DNA of 64,000 nucleotides from DASVEE01 sp036380735 (GTDB lineage Bacteria; Acidobacteriota; Thermoanaerobaculia; Gp7-AA8), in contig DASVEE010000067.1 in assembly GCA_036380735.1 (NCBI GenBank), positions 62,001 through 126,000 of the forward strand, in the 5' to 3' direction. Positions 9,427-18,332 of this stretch are shown piece by piece. The stretch's first letter is position 1; every line of letters starts with the position of its first letter. Position numbers and translations under genes: made by a program. The notes under the pieces were generated by a model. That model ran no database searches. It saw only the letters and a program-made list of their open reading frames with translations, and was not told the origin of the DNA.

Positions 9427-11019
9427 ATGGTCACTCCGGTTCCTGCGCGCGGCGGCGGTCTCATGCGGCGGCTCGCCCTCAAGCCTTATGGCGACGAGCT
9501 GCTCACGAGGAGTGCCGACTTCTGGCTGTTCTCGGCTCGGCTGATCATTCTCACGATGGCGCTCGCGGAAGCGATCGCCTGGGGGTACATGGGGGCGCTG
9601 ATGTCGCGCGCCTATCCGTGGGCAGGCGCCGTGGTCGCCGCGACGTTCGTCTTCATCCTCGTCTGGATCATCGACGCGACGTTCATGACGCTCGACCTCT
9701 CCCGCGGCCTGTACGAGCGCGTGCTGATGGGGAAGCAGGAGAACCCGCTCAAGGAGAAGCTGAAGCTGGCCGGCGGCATCGCCGCACGCGTGGCGATCGT
9801 CTCGGCGTCGCTCTTCATCACCGCGCCGTTCCTGGCGCAGGCCATCTTCGCCGGCGATGTGCGCGACGAGATGAACCGCCGCAACGCGAGCAGCGTCGCC
9901 ACGCGGCGCGTCGAGCTGGAGCGCCCGTTCCTCACGCGCCATGCCGAGCTGCTGCGCGAACAGAAGGCGCTCGAACAGCAGCGCGTGCAGGAAGCCGCCG
10001 GCGTCGGCCCCTCCGGCAAGTACGGCCGCGGTCCGGCGCTGGAGACGATCGAACGGCAGTTGGCTGCGAAGGTCCAGGAGATCGCCACCGTCGAGCAGAC
10101 GCGCGCCGCGGCGCTGGCGCAGTACGACAAGCTGACACCGCCGGAGCTGGAGCAGCAGCATGGCGTCCGCTTCCTCTCGCCCGGCGTGCAGTCGAGCGGC
10201 GAGCTGCTGCAGGAGCTGATGAACAATCCGCGCTTCACCGGCGCGGAACTGGCTGTCCGTGCTTTCCTCGCCTTCCTCTTCCTCGGCCTCATGATCCTCA
10301 AAGTCTTCCAGCCGCGCAGCGTTGCGGTCTACTTCAACGAGCAGCTCCACAGCGTCTACGACGAATACCGAAAGGGACTCTTCGACAGCTACCTGCCGGA
10401 GCCGGAGCGCGCCTCCGCCGGCGGCGACATGGAGCCGCTGCGCTTCGAGGACTGGTGCCTCAACACGTACTCCATCATCCGCCGGGAGGATGAGCGGCGC
10501 CGCGAGACCGCACGCGAGTACCGCATGCACGAGCTGCTGGTCGAGCAGTGGCAGCGCCTCGAAGCCTCCGCGCGCGCGGAGGTGGGGCCGCTCGTCGAGC
10601 GGCACGAGGCGACGCTCGCCGCGATCGAGAAGCTCGAAGCCGAGCTGCATCGCGCCGGCACCGCCGCCACTGCCGCGGAGACGGAGCTGGCGCAGGTCGA
10701 AGCCGCGCACAAATCGATGCAGCAGCACATCGACCGCGGCAGCATGGACGGCTCCACCTTCGAGCAAGCCATCGCCGCCACCCGCGAGCTGGAGACCCGC
10801 CGCACCGCCCTGACGCAAAGCCTGCGCGAACACCGCCGCACCGTGGAGAGCAGCACCAAACGCCTGGAGACGCGCCAGCGCGAAGCCACCACCCTGCGCG
10901 ATGAAATCGACAGAAAGCAACGCGTCATCACCGACGCGGAGCAGGGCATTGGCAACGACCGCCTGAAGCTGGCGGAAGTGATTGCCCGCCAACGGGAGCT
11001 GTGGTCGGCCGGGCGATAG
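9427..11019 (+). CDS. DUF4407-type membrane protein with long coiled coil
   Basis: 530 residues; AAAGGA lies ten bases before ATG 9427. Hydrophobic segments near residues 36-58, 62-85, 110-140 and 272-295 frame two soluble helical regions. The first (about 150-250) and the long C-terminal one (about 350-530) are rich in Glu, Arg, Ala and Leu with coiled-coil heptads. This matches the DUF4407 layout, a family of unknown function. The gene is divergent from the patatin gene, with about 250 bp between them, so the two may share control. No catalytic motif is visible. Confidence 0.7.
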   Translation: MVTPVPARGGGLMRRLALKPYGDELLTRSADFWLFSARLIILTMALAEAIAWGYMGALMSRAYPWAGAVVAATFVFILVWIIDATFMTLDLSRGLYERVLMGKQENPLKEKLKLAGGIAARVAIVSASLFITAPFLAQAIFAGDVRDEMNRRNASSVATRRVELERPFLTRHAELLREQKALEQQRVQEAAGVGPSGKYGRGPALETIERQLAAKVQEIATVEQTRAAALAQYDKLTPPELEQQHGVRFLSPGVQSSGELLQELMNNPRFTGAELAVRAFLAFLFLGLMILKVFQPRSVAVYFNEQLHSVYDEYRKGLFDSYLPEPERASAGGDMEPLRFEDWCLNTYSIIRREDERRRETAREYRMHELLVEQWQRLEASARAEVGPLVERHEATLAAIEKLEAELHRAGTAATAAETELAQVEAAHKSMQQHIDRGSMDGSTFEQAIAATRELETRRTALTQSLREHRRTVESSTKRLETRQREATTLRDEIDRKQRVITDAEQGIGNDRLKLAEVIARQRELWSAGR

Positions 11020-11270
11020 GGGAACGATAGGACAGATAGGACGAATAGGACCTATAGGACGAATAGGACCAATAGGACCTATAGGACAAATAGGACTATA
11101 GGACGAATAGGACCTATAGGACCGATAGGACGAATAGGAAGGCGCCCCCACGTGTCATCCCGAACGAACGTGAGGGACCTGGGCGGGCCGGGCGCACATA
11201 GATCCATCGCCCAAGTCCCCTTTACGGTCGTCCTATCCGTCCTATCTGTCCTATAGGTCCTATCGTCCCC
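11019..11270. repeat. 9-bp-periodic inverted repeat with inner element, copy d
   Basis: The largest copy, filling most of the 342-bp gap between codirectional genes. The left arm (11019-11140) has about a dozen AGGACNNAT units; the right arm (11230-11270) is the inverse. Between them (11152-11207) lies a different element, with GTGTCATCCCGA, GAGGGACCTG and CGCACATAGATCC, that also occurs inverted inside copy l near 43323-43386. No gene is visible here. Confidence 0.9.
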
Positions 11271-11360
11271 CTGCCGTCCCCCTCCATCCCGTCACTACCC
11301 GTTCACACCCGCCCTTCGAGCGCGCTGCTATGCTGCCGCGCGTTCCCGAAGGAGGCCTCC

Positions 11361-12833
11361 ATGTCCACGACGCAGCAATCCGGTTCCGCGGTTGTATCTA
11401 CACCTACGTCTGCCAGGAAGTCGCTCCGCATCGGCATCCTCAGCGCCCTCGGGTCGCTCGATCCGCGGCAGGCCGGCGACACGATCACCGCCATCATCCT
11501 GGAGCAGGTCTTCGAATCACCCTATGTCGTGATGCCCTCCGGCGAGATCGAGCCGTGGCTCTTCGCGGAGAAACTGCAACTCGACCGCCCCGGCGCACAG
11601 CCGGTGTACTCGGCCGCCGTGCGGCCGGGCATCGTCTTCTCCGACGGTACGCCGCTCACCGCGCAGATTGCGGCGGACTCGCTGTCGAAGACGAAGGCCA
11701 TCCGCGGCCGCGCCACCGTGAGAGCTGCCGGTGACCGCGTCGTGTTCACGATGTCCGGCCCGAGCCCTCGCTTCGAGAGCGTCCTCACGCAGTGGAACAC
11801 GGCCCTCGTCCTCGAGCAGCGCGGCGCCCTCCTCGGTACCGGGCCGTACGTGCTCGCGCCCGGGACGACGATCCAGGGGATGAAGCAGTCCGGCGCCGCG
11901 CACCTGCCGCGCAATGAACGCTACTGGAACACGGCGCACGTCGACGACCTGCACTTCATCGTCCACCCGGCCGAGCCGGACGGCACGCCGCTGGCGCTGA
12001 TCGAAGCGGCCCGCCGCAACGAGATCGACATCTCGCTCAACCTCTCGGTCAATGAAGTGACGCGCTACAACCTCACCGGCTACCAGCCGATGCAGCAGCC
12101 GAGCAACTCGACGAGCATCCTCTACTTCAACAGCGAGCGCCCGCCGCTGACCGACGTGGAGCTGCGCCGGGCGATCCGCCACGCGCTCGACATCACGCCG
12201 ATCGCGGAGATCAACTACGAGCGCAACCACCTCGCCTTCACCGCCGGCGACATCATCCCCCCACTCATGGGCAAAGCCCTCGGCGTCCTGGAGAAGCGCG
12301 ACAAGGAGCTGCTGCGCCGCTACCCGAAACGCCCCGCGGTGCTGACGCTCGTCGTGCCGTGGACGCCGCGGCCGTACATCCTCAAGCCGCTGCTGTCGGC
12401 GCAGGAGATCGCGCGGCAGCTCTCCGCGTACGGCATCCGCGTGGAGCTGATCGTGACCACGAGCGCCGAGAACTTTTTCACCACGCTCGCGCGCGGCGAG
12501 TACGACATGGCGCTCGCCGGCTGGGTCGCGGACAATCCCGACCCGGCGGAGTTCTACGAGTCGCTGCTCTCCTCGACCCAGGTGTCGACGCCGACGCAGT
12601 ACCTCTCCAACCTCGCCCGCTGGCGGAAGCCGGAGATGGACGCGGCCCTCGCCACCTACCGCGCTGACCCGACGCCGGCGAATCGCAAAGCGATCACCGA
12701 GATGATCGACCGCGAAGCGATCCTGGTGCCGCTGGTGTATGGATCGTCGACGGCGGTGCGTACACGCAAGGTGAAGAACGTGTATGTCAGTCCCGCGGGG
12801 CATGTGCGGTTTGGCGATGTGCAGGTGACGTAG
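11361..12833 (+). CDS. ABC transporter substrate-binding protein, family 5, without export signal
   Basis: 490 residues; a strong AAGGAGG lies five bases before ATG 11361. The fold is that of peptide/nickel-type solute-binding proteins (SBP_bac_5). The N-lobe starts at LRIGILSALGSLDP (about 26), followed by the LFAEKLQ region, and a later stretch reads DVELRRAIRHALD near residue 265, as usual in the family. These proteins normally carry a signal peptide or lipobox. This one starts with about 24 polar residues rich in Ser, Thr and Gln and has no hydrophobic core, so export is not evident. No permease or ATPase of the importer type lies next to it; its neighbour is a convergent ABC exporter. 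The ligand is unknown. Confidence 0.85.
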   Translation: MSTTQQSGSAVVSTPTSARKSLRIGILSALGSLDPRQAGDTITAIILEQVFESPYVVMPSGEIEPWLFAEKLQLDRPGAQPVYSAAVRPGIVFSDGTPLTAQIAADSLSKTKAIRGRATVRAAGDRVVFTMSGPSPRFESVLTQWNTALVLEQRGALLGTGPYVLAPGTTIQGMKQSGAAHLPRNERYWNTAHVDDLHFIVHPAEPDGTPLALIEAARRNEIDISLNLSVNEVTRYNLTGYQPMQQPSNSTSILYFNSERPPLTDVELRRAIRHALDITPIAEINYERNHLAFTAGDIIPPLMGKALGVLEKRDKELLRRYPKRPAVLTLVVPWTPRPYILKPLLSAQEIARQLSAYGIRVELIVTTSAENFFTTLARGEYDMALAGWVADNPDPAEFYESLLSSTQVSTPTQYLSNLARWRKPEMDAALATYRADPTPANRKAITEMIDREAILVPLVYGSSTAVRTRKVKNVYVSPAGHVRFGDVQVT

Positions 12834-12953
12834 GGCTCAGGGCCCAGGGCCCAGGGCTCAGGGGCTGCGCTCAGCGGAGCCTTTCGGCGCTGAACTCGGA
12901 AAGCCACGCATAGCGCAGCCCCCTGAGCCCTGGGCCCTGAGCCCTGAGCCCCG
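12834..12953. repeat. 7-bp-periodic hairpin H1 (GGGCYCA arms)
   Basis: Lies between convergent genes, starting right after the stop of the binding-protein gene. The left arm is GGGCTCA/GGGCCCA in tandem; the right arm is the inverse (GAGCCCTGGGCCCTG). The centre has GGCTGCGC on one side and GCGCAGCC on the other, with an imperfect loop of about 50 bp. A two-way terminator role is possible. Confidence 0.85.
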
Positions 12954-12954
12954 C

Positions 12955-14820
12955 CTATCGATACCCCGCCGCCTGCAACTCGAACAACTCCGCGTACCTG
13001 CGCGACTGCGCCAGCAACTCTTCGTGGGTGCCGGCGGCTTCCAACTGGCCTTCCGCCAGCACGAGGATGCGGCTGGCCATGCGCACGCTGGAGAAGCGGT
13101 GGGAGATCAGGACCGCCGTCTTGCCGTGGCTCAGCTCCTGGAAGCGCTGGAAGACTTCGAACTCGGCGCGGGCGTCGAGGGCGGCGGTGGGCTCGTCGAG
13201 GATCAGCACCTGCGCGTTGCGCATGTAGGCGCGTCCGATGGCGATCTTCTGCCACTCGCCGCCGGAGAGCTCGACGCCTGACTTGAAGCGCTTGCCGAGC
13301 CACTGGTCGTAGCCGCGCGGGAGGCGGCGGATGACTTCGTCCGCCATGCTGCTCTCCGCCGCGGCGACGATGCGGGCGTGGTCGTCGCGTGCTTCGATGC
13401 GGCCGACGGCGATGTTCTCCCCCGCCGTCATCTGGTAGCGCACGAAGTCCTGGAAGATGACGCCGACGCTCGACCGCAGCTCGGTGAGGTCGTAGTCGCG
13501 GAGGTCGTGGCCGTCGAGGAGGATGCGTCCTTCGTCGGGATCGTAGAGGCGCGCGAGCAGCTTCACGAGCGTCGTCTTGCCGGCGCCGTTCTCGCCCACG
13601 AGCGCCAGCACTTCGCCCGCACGCAGCGTGAAGTCGAGGTTGCGCACGGCCCATCGCTCGGCGCCGGGATAGCGGAAGCCGACGTTCTCGAACCGGAAGC
13701 CTTCGACGATCGGCGTGGGGAACGGCCGCGGGTTCGGCGGCGAGACGATCTCCGGCTGGATCTTGAAGAAGGAGAAGAGGTCGTCGAGGTAGAGCGCCTG
13801 CCCGGCCACCTGCGAGAAGCTGATGAGCAGCCCCTCGAGCAGGTTGCGCATGCGGCGGAAGGCGCCGGAGAGGAACGTGAGGTCGCCGATGGTGAACTCG
13901 CCGCGCAGCGTGCGCCACGCGATGAACGCGTAGGCGAGGTAGTAGCCGAGCGTCCCCACGGCGGTGAGCAGCGCGCCCCACAGCGCGCGCCGTCCGGCGA
14001 GGCGGCGGTTGGCCTCGTAGAAGCGCGCGGCGAGCACGCGGTAGCGGTCCAGCAGGAAGCCGTGCAGTCCGAAGATCTTCACTTCCTTCGCGGTCTCGAC
14101 GCTGGCGCCGGTCTGGCGGAGGTAATCGAGCTCGCGGCGCTCCGGCGTGCGCTTGTAGTCGAGCGAGTAGCTCTGCGCGTTGAAGTGGGCTTCGCCGAGG
14201 AAGGCGGGGACGAGGGCGATGAGAAGGAGGACGATGAGCCACGGCGCGTACGCCAGGAGGCCGATGGAGAAGCTGACGATCGTGACGACGTCCTGCGCCT
14301 GCGCGAAGAGCTGGCTCATGAGCACCATGCGCCCGCTGGTCTGGCGGCGGGCGCGCTCGAGGCGGTCCTGCAGCTCGCTGTCCTCGAAGTCCTCGAGGTC
14401 GAGCTGCGCGGCGTGCTCCATCAGCTCGATGCTGGATGCGTTGGTGAAGCGCTCGGAGAGCAGCGCGTCGAGCAGCGAGACGACGCGTCCGAGGACGTCG
14501 GCGAGGATGGCCAGGGCGAGCTCGATGAGGAGGAGCGCGCCGAGCCGGTCGAACAGCCCGCTGGCGAGCCAGTCGCCGAGGTGCGCGGGGATGCTGCCGG
14601 AGCCGGCCAGCCGGATGACTTCATCGATGATCAGCTTCCCGACGTAGAGCGTGGCCACGGGCAGCAGCGCGCGCAGAAGGCGGAGCAGGAGGTCGCTCGC
14701 GGTGAGCGTGGGGCTGGTCTTCCAGATCAGCTCGAGGAAGGGTGGGACGTTGCGCAACGCGCCGAAGCGCTCCGTCCACGACTTCGTCGGATGATCGCCG
14801 CCCGGCGGCGGCGGGCCCAT
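12955..14820 (-). CDS. ABC exporter, fused permease and ATPase
   Basis: 621 residues from ATG 14820; the frame runs further upstream only through the repeat H2. The N-terminal half is an exporter membrane domain with six hydrophobic segments (about 38-60, 88-112, 176-196, 200-220, 285-310 and 315-335). The C-terminal half is the ATPase: Walker A GENGAGKTT near residue 405, signature LSGGEWQK near 510, Walker B VLILDEPTAALD just after, and switch His in LISHRFSSV. It probably works as a homodimer in the inner membrane. Related proteins export lipids, peptides or drugs; nothing here defines the cargo. It is transcribed from the same side as the upstream methyltransferase. Confidence 0.85.
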   Translation of the reverse strand: MGPPPPGGDHPTKSWTERFGALRNVPPFLELIWKTSPTLTASDLLLRLLRALLPVATLYVGKLIIDEVIRLAGSGSIPAHLGDWLASGLFDRLGALLLIELALAILADVLGRVVSLLDALLSERFTNASSIELMEHAAQLDLEDFEDSELQDRLERARRQTSGRMVLMSQLFAQAQDVVTIVSFSIGLLAYAPWLIVLLLIALVPAFLGEAHFNAQSYSLDYKRTPERRELDYLRQTGASVETAKEVKIFGLHGFLLDRYRVLAARFYEANRRLAGRRALWGALLTAVGTLGYYLAYAFIAWRTLRGEFTIGDLTFLSGAFRRMRNLLEGLLISFSQVAGQALYLDDLFSFFKIQPEIVSPPNPRPFPTPIVEGFRFENVGFRYPGAERWAVRNLDFTLRAGEVLALVGENGAGKTTLVKLLARLYDPDEGRILLDGHDLRDYDLTELRSSVGVIFQDFVRYQMTAGENIAVGRIEARDDHARIVAAAESSMADEVIRRLPRGYDQWLGKRFKSGVELSGGEWQKIAIGRAYMRNAQVLILDEPTAALDARAEFEVFQRFQELSHGKTAVLISHRFSSVRMASRILVLAEGQLEAAGTHEELLAQSRRYAELFELQAAGYR

Positions 14821-14893
14821 GGCGCGCCCCCCGGCGCTGTAGCTCTTTGGCACGGGGGAAGGGTGTGCAGGGGGCGGACCACGGGCCGGCCGG

Positions 14894-14970
14894 GATTGAG
14901 GATTGAGGATGAAGGATTGAGGATTGCTCCGCCCGGCGAAGCCCTTCCTCAATCCTCAATCCTCAATCCC
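14894..14970. repeat. 7-bp-periodic hairpin H2 (GATTGAG arms)
   Basis: The left arm repeats GATTGAG; the right arm repeats its inverse CTCAATC. The centre is CTCCGCCCGGCGAAG instead of the usual GCTGCGC core. On the minus strand its first bases supply the TGA stop of the upstream methyltransferase gene (14963-14965). Confidence 0.85.
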
Positions 14971-15793
14971 GTCTGCCGATCCACTCGAACATCAGCGGAC
15001 TGGAAACCCACTGCACGTCCGTGCGCTCTTTGGCCGCGGCCAGGTCCCGGTCGAGTTGCGCGACTTCCTCCTCGGTGGCCAGGGCGTGCTCCGTGATGGT
15101 GGGCCGCAGCGACTGCAGCGCTACGCGGGGGATGTCGTAGCCGATCGCCGGTGTGTAGTGGACGGTGTAGGCGTGGTGGCTTTCGACGGCGAAGCCGGCT
15201 TCCTCGAGGTAGGCGCGGCCGCGGCGCCCAAAGTCGGTGCGCGCTCCGCGAGCGCGAGCGGCACCGACGACGAGCTCCCACACGCGCGTCATCGCGGGGA
15301 CGTGGGGCTCGGAAGCGGGGGCGTGGCTGGGGAGATCGGAAGGCTCGTGCGCGATGACGGCGCCGCCCGGGCGGAGGAGCGTGGCGATGCGCGCCAGCGC
15401 TCGCGCGGGACTGGCCTGATGCAGCAGCATCAACCGGCTGTACGCGAGGTCGGCGCCAGCGATGCCGAGCTGCTTCAGCGAGACGTCGTTCACGTCCGCC
15501 TGCACGAACCGCACGTGCGGAAACGCTTCGTGCGGCAGGACCGACCGAGCCTTCTTCAGTGCCGCCGCACTGGCGTCGACCCCGATGACGGTGCCGGATG
15601 CGCCGACGACCTTCGCCAGCGCCGCCAGCCCCCCGAGCGGCCCGCACCCGAGATCGACCACCGTGGCGCCTGCCCCGATCCCGGCGCGCCGACAGGCATC
15701 GATGACCCGAGGTTCCTCATGCGAGGCCAGGTGAATGAGGCGCTGGTGCTCCGCGTCGGTGGCGCCGAGGGTGTAGTGGGGAAGGTGCGGCAT
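14963..15793 (-). CDS. Class I SAM-dependent methyltransferase
   Basis: 276 residues from ATG 15793. SAM-binding motif I is VVDLGCGPLGG near residue 43, followed by the acidic end of strand 2 (VIGVDAS) and the motif HVRFVQADVNDV. The C-terminal half carries conserved-looking pieces of the small-molecule methyltransferase type, and no extra domain is visible. The substrate is unknown. The stop lies inside repeat H2, so the last residues (GRRD) may have been reshaped by that repeat. CACAAT lies eight bases before the start and could be a -10. Confidence 0.8.
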   Translation of the reverse strand: MPHLPHYTLGATDAEHQRLIHLASHEEPRVIDACRRAGIGAGATVVDLGCGPLGGLAALAKVVGASGTVIGVDASAAALKKARSVLPHEAFPHVRFVQADVNDVSLKQLGIAGADLAYSRLMLLHQASPARALARIATLLRPGGAVIAHEPSDLPSHAPASEPHVPAMTRVWELVVGAARARGARTDFGRRGRAYLEEAGFAVESHHAYTVHYTPAIGYDIPRVALQSLRPTITEHALATEEEVAQLDRDLAAAKERTDVQWVSSPLMFEWIGRRD

Positions 15794-15811
15794 GCGGGCG
15801 CATTGTGCACC

Positions 15812-15880
15812 GGGGGGACGATGGGACGGATAGGACGGATAGGATGTATGCGCCGTCCTACTCGTCCTACTCGTTATCCC
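15812..15880. repeat. 9-bp-periodic inverted repeat, copy e
   Basis: A short copy with GGGGGACGATGGGAC and AGGACGGAT units on the left, and GTCCTACTC units on the right. It lies between divergent genes, about 30 bp before the vapB promoter. Confidence 0.8.
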
Positions 15881-15908
15881 GCTGGCGTACATGTCGTACA
15901 TCAATCGG

Positions 15909-15923
15909 TGCATAATCTATGCA
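15909..15923 (+). promoter_or_regulatory. Palindromic operator overlapping the vapB -10 box
   Basis: TGCATA-ATC-TATGCA is a perfect inverted repeat with 6-bp halves. It contains CATAAT, a likely -10, and ends 13 bases before the vapB start. VapB-type antitoxins usually bind such palindromes to repress their own operon, so this is the likely autoregulatory site. Confidence 0.65.
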
Positions 15924-15936
15924 TCACGGAGTAACC

Positions 15937-16128
15937 ATGCGGACGACCATCAACCTCGACGAGACCCTGATCGAAGAAGCCCAGCGCGTGACGGGGACGC
16001 AGGAGCGCACCGCGCTGATCCATGAAGGGCTCCGCGCTCTGATCGCGCGTGAGAGCGCAAGGCGGCTGGCCCGCCTCGGCGGAAGTGATCCTCAGCTTCG
16101 GGCCCCGCGGAGGCGCAGGTCTTCTTGA
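15937..16128 (+). CDS. vapB: VapB-type antitoxin
   Basis: 63 residues; GGAG lies five bases before ATG 15937. The N-terminus MRTTINLDETLIEEA is a ribbon-helix-helix strand and helix typical of the VapB antitoxin family; it is followed by a TALIHEGLRALIARE helix and a short basic tail that would bind the toxin. It would neutralise VapC and repress the operon through the palindrome just upstream. Its stop overlaps the vapC start by four bases (TTGA), which implies coupled translation. Confidence 0.85.
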   Translation: MRTTINLDETLIEEAQRVTGTQERTALIHEGLRALIARESARRLARLGGSDPQLRAPRRRRSS

Positions 16129-16496
16129 TTCTGGTCGACACCTCCGTCTGGGTCGATCACCTGCAGAAGGGAGTGCGGGCGCTAGCCGAGGCGCTGGAGC
16201 AGGAGTTGGTCATCATGCATCCCTTCGTTCTCGGCGAGCTCGCGTGCGGGAGTCTGAAGAACCGAGACGAGGTCCTCGGACTGCTTGCTGCCCTTCCCAC
16301 GGCGGTCGTCGCGACGGACGAGGAGACCCTCCTGTTCATCGAACAGCGGAAACTGATGGGCAAGGGCATCGGCTACATCGACGCCCACCTGCTCGCCTCG
16401 GTGACCCTGACAGCGGATGCCAGGCTGTGGACGCGTGACAAGCGCCTGATTGCAGCGGCGGCAGAGCTCCGGCTGGTTGCGCCTGATCTCACCTAA
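16125..16496 (+). CDS. vapC: VapC-type PIN-domain ribonuclease toxin
   Basis: 123 residues from a TTG start inside the end of vapB. All PIN acidic residues are in place: Asp5 (LVDTSVW), Glu in VLGELACG near 38, Asp in GYIDAHLLAS near 85 and Asp in WTRDKRL near 103. VapC toxins are Mg-dependent endoribonucleases that cut tRNA or rRNA. The length is normal for the family and nothing appears broken. The 3' end meets the convergent FG-GAP gene with a 4-base overlap. Confidence 0.88.
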   Translation: MILVDTSVWVDHLQKGVRALAEALEQELVIMHPFVLGELACGSLKNRDEVLGLLAALPTAVVATDEETLLFIEQRKLMGKGIGYIDAHLLASVTLTADARLWTRDKRLIAAAAELRLVAPDLT

Positions 16497-17740
16497 CGCA
16501 TGTTCCCCTTCGTCCCCTCCCCCGCGATCACGAACACCTTTCCCACCTTTCCGCCGCTCCACGCGGCGGTGATCAGGAAATCGACCGCGCCGTCGCCGTT
16601 GATGTCGCCCAGGTTGGTGGTGTCGAAGCCGAAGGTGTCGTTGGGGGTGCGGCAGGTGATGGTGCGCAGGAGTTTCTGGGTGCGGCCGCTGTAGAGGTAC
16701 ACCTTGCCGCCGGACTTGGCGGCGCCGGCGTGTTGCCAGGCTCCGACGATCAGGTCGGCGGCGCCGTCGCGGTCGACGTCGCCGGCGTCGGCCACGCCTA
16801 TGCCGAAACCGTCGCCGGGGCTTTCACCGGTGAGGGTGAAGAGGAGGCGCCCGTCGTTGCCGGAGTAGACATAGGCGCGGCCGGTGCCGTCGCCGTTTGC
16901 GTTGTTGGCCCAGTCGGAAACGTAGAGGTCCGCCACTCTGTCGGCGTTCACGTCGCCCACCACCGACATGAACATGGCGCCGAACGCGCCGCCGGTGGCG
17001 TCGGAGTCGAGGGTGTACGCGGGCTTCGCGGTCAGCGCTTTGTACACGTAGACACGGCCGGTGCCGCGCGGCCCGGCGGCGGGGGCGCCCACCATGAGGA
17101 GGCGCTCGTTGGTCGCAGCGGCGAGCGTGCTGCCGAAGGCGTCGCCGGCTTTCTCCCCCTCGAGCGTCAGCAGCACCGCGCCGTCCTTGCCGGAGAAGAC
17201 GGTCGCCCGGCCGGCGCCGTTCGCCGCGCCCGGCGCTCCGACGAAGACGTCGGCGTGGCCGTCGCCGTTCATGTCGCCCGCGGTGCTGGTGTGCCGGCCG
17301 AAGCGGCTGGCGGGGTTGCCGTCGCCGAGGGTGAGGAGGAGCTTGCCGTCGCGCCCGGAGTAGACGTACGCGCGGCTGGAGCCCGGCGCACCGGCGACGA
17401 CGTCGGGGATGCCGTCGCGGTTGGTGTCGCCCGCGGCCTCGATGCCGGTGCCGAGGCGCTCGCCGCGCTTGCCCGTGTGCTGCCAGAGCCGCTTGCCCGT
17501 CCGGCTGGAGTAGACGTAGATGCGCCCGGCGGGCGCTCCTTCGACGGGATAGGTGGGCGCCGAGGTGACGAAGTCGGCGACGCGGTCGCCGTCGGTATCA
17601 CCGATGCGCCGCGCGATCCAGCCGAACTGCCCCTCGGCGGCGTCGCCGCGCAGCACGTGCAGGACGCGCACGCGCTCGACGAAGGGTTGTTCCAGGTTCG
17701 CGGTGATGGCCAGCAGGAGGAGGGCGATGGCGGCGCGCAT
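16493..17740 (-). CDS. Secreted FG-GAP repeat protein
   Basis: 415 residues from ATG 17740; a TTG nine bases upstream is a less likely start. A signal peptide covers residues 1-18. The rest is a series of about seven repeats of roughly 55 residues, each with a calcium-loop motif of the DxDxDGxxD type (GDTDGDRVAD, GDTNRDGIPD, GDMNGDGHAD, GDVNADRVAD, GDVDRDGAAD, GDINGDGAVD) and a GRVYVYSG strand. This is the FG-GAP/integrin-alpha beta-propeller, expected outside the cell or in the periplasm, possibly for binding or adhesion. One repeat (about residues 215-235) lacks the calcium loop. No enzyme domain is visible. Confidence 0.85.
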   Translation of the reverse strand: MRAAIALLLLAITANLEQPFVERVRVLHVLRGDAAEGQFGWIARRIGDTDGDRVADFVTSAPTYPVEGAPAGRIYVYSSRTGKRLWQHTGKRGERLGTGIEAAGDTNRDGIPDVVAGAPGSSRAYVYSGRDGKLLLTLGDGNPASRFGRHTSTAGDMNGDGHADVFVGAPGAANGAGRATVFSGKDGAVLLTLEGEKAGDAFGSTLAAATNERLLMVGAPAAGPRGTGRVYVYKALTAKPAYTLDSDATGGAFGAMFMSVVGDVNADRVADLYVSDWANNANGDGTGRAYVYSGNDGRLLFTLTGESPGDGFGIGVADAGDVDRDGAADLIVGAWQHAGAAKSGGKVYLYSGRTQKLLRTITCRTPNDTFGFDTTNLGDINGDGAVDFLITAAWSGGKVGKVFVIAGEGTKGNMR

Positions 17741-17794
17741 GGGCAGCAAGGTAGGGCTGCCGGGACGGGGGCGCTGTCATGGAATTGCGCGAAG

Positions 17795-17913
17795 GAGAAA
17801 CGATGGGACGAATGGGACCGATAGGACCTATAGGCAGGCGCCCGCCCGACCCCGAAAGGTCCGCAGGCCTTTAGGTCCGTAGGTCCTATCCGTCCTATGG
17901 GCCTATCGTTCCC
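17795..17913. repeat. 9-bp-periodic inverted repeat, copy f
   Basis: The left arm (GAAACGATGGGAC and following units) and the right arm (TCCGTCCTATGGGCCTATCGTTCCC) flank a short spacer. It lies between the response-regulator gene and the FG-GAP gene, both on the minus strand. Confidence 0.85.
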
Positions 17914-17918
17914 GGCCG

Positions 17919-18317
17919 CTACTGTTGATGCTGTCCATCATCCGCGGCGGCCAGGCATGCGTTCACGGCCTGGCGCAGGGCGTCGATGTCGAACGGCTTG
18001 CGCAGCACGGCGTGGACGCAGCGCACTGCTTTGGCGGTATCGACCGCCGGCGACGCCGCGGCGGAGGCGACGATGACGCAGGGGGTGCCGGCGTCGTCGT
18101 GCTCTTCGAGGTAGCGCAGCACTTCGAAGCCGCTGAGGACCGGCATCATGAGGTCGAGGACCATCACGCGGCAGTCCCTTGCGCGGAGCTTGTCCAGCGC
18201 TTCGGCGCCGTTCGCCGCCTGCTCGACGGTATGGCCGTCGCGCGTCAGCACGCGGCTGATGAGCGTGCGGATCGCGTCGTCGTCGTCCACTACGAGGATG
18301 GGCTGGTCGCCGGGCAT
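17919..18317 (-). CDS. Single-domain response regulator (CheY-like)
   Basis: 132 residues, a receiver domain with no output domain. The acidic pair is DDDD at 11-14, the phospho-acceptor Asp55 is in VMVLDLMMP, Ser85 takes the Thr/Ser switch place, and Lys107 is in LRKPFD. It would be phosphorylated by a histidine kinase and act by protein contact. No kinase is adjacent; the nearest in this window is near 44-46 kb. TAGAAT nine bases before the start is a likely -10 for a leaderless message, and there is no ribosome site. Confidence 0.85.
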   Translation of the reverse strand: MPGDQPILVVDDDDAIRTLISRVLTRDGHTVEQAANGAEALDKLRARDCRVMVLDLMMPVLSGFEVLRYLEEHDDAGTPCVIVASAAASPAVDTAKAVRCVHAVLRKPFDIDALRQAVNACLAAADDGQHQQ

Positions 18318-18326
18318 GCGAGGGGC

Positions 18327-18332
18327 ATTCTA
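18327..18332 (-). promoter_or_regulatory. Probable -10 box of response-regulator gene
   Basis: TAGAAT on the minus strand, nine bases before the ATG with no Shine-Dalgarno sequence between. This places the transcript start at or next to the start codon. Confidence 0.45.

Noticed and set aside
9298..9500. Collagen-like or SYSSYRSY-type peptides in frames through the 9-bp repeats
   Set aside because: Patterns such as IGPIGP are only the translation of AGGACNNAT units, which read as 3-residue repeats. They appear in many frames and on both strands.
12834..12953. IS element or transposon ends
   Set aside because: No transposase gene lies in or near any of the inverted repeats, and no target-site duplication was evident around those I checked by eye.
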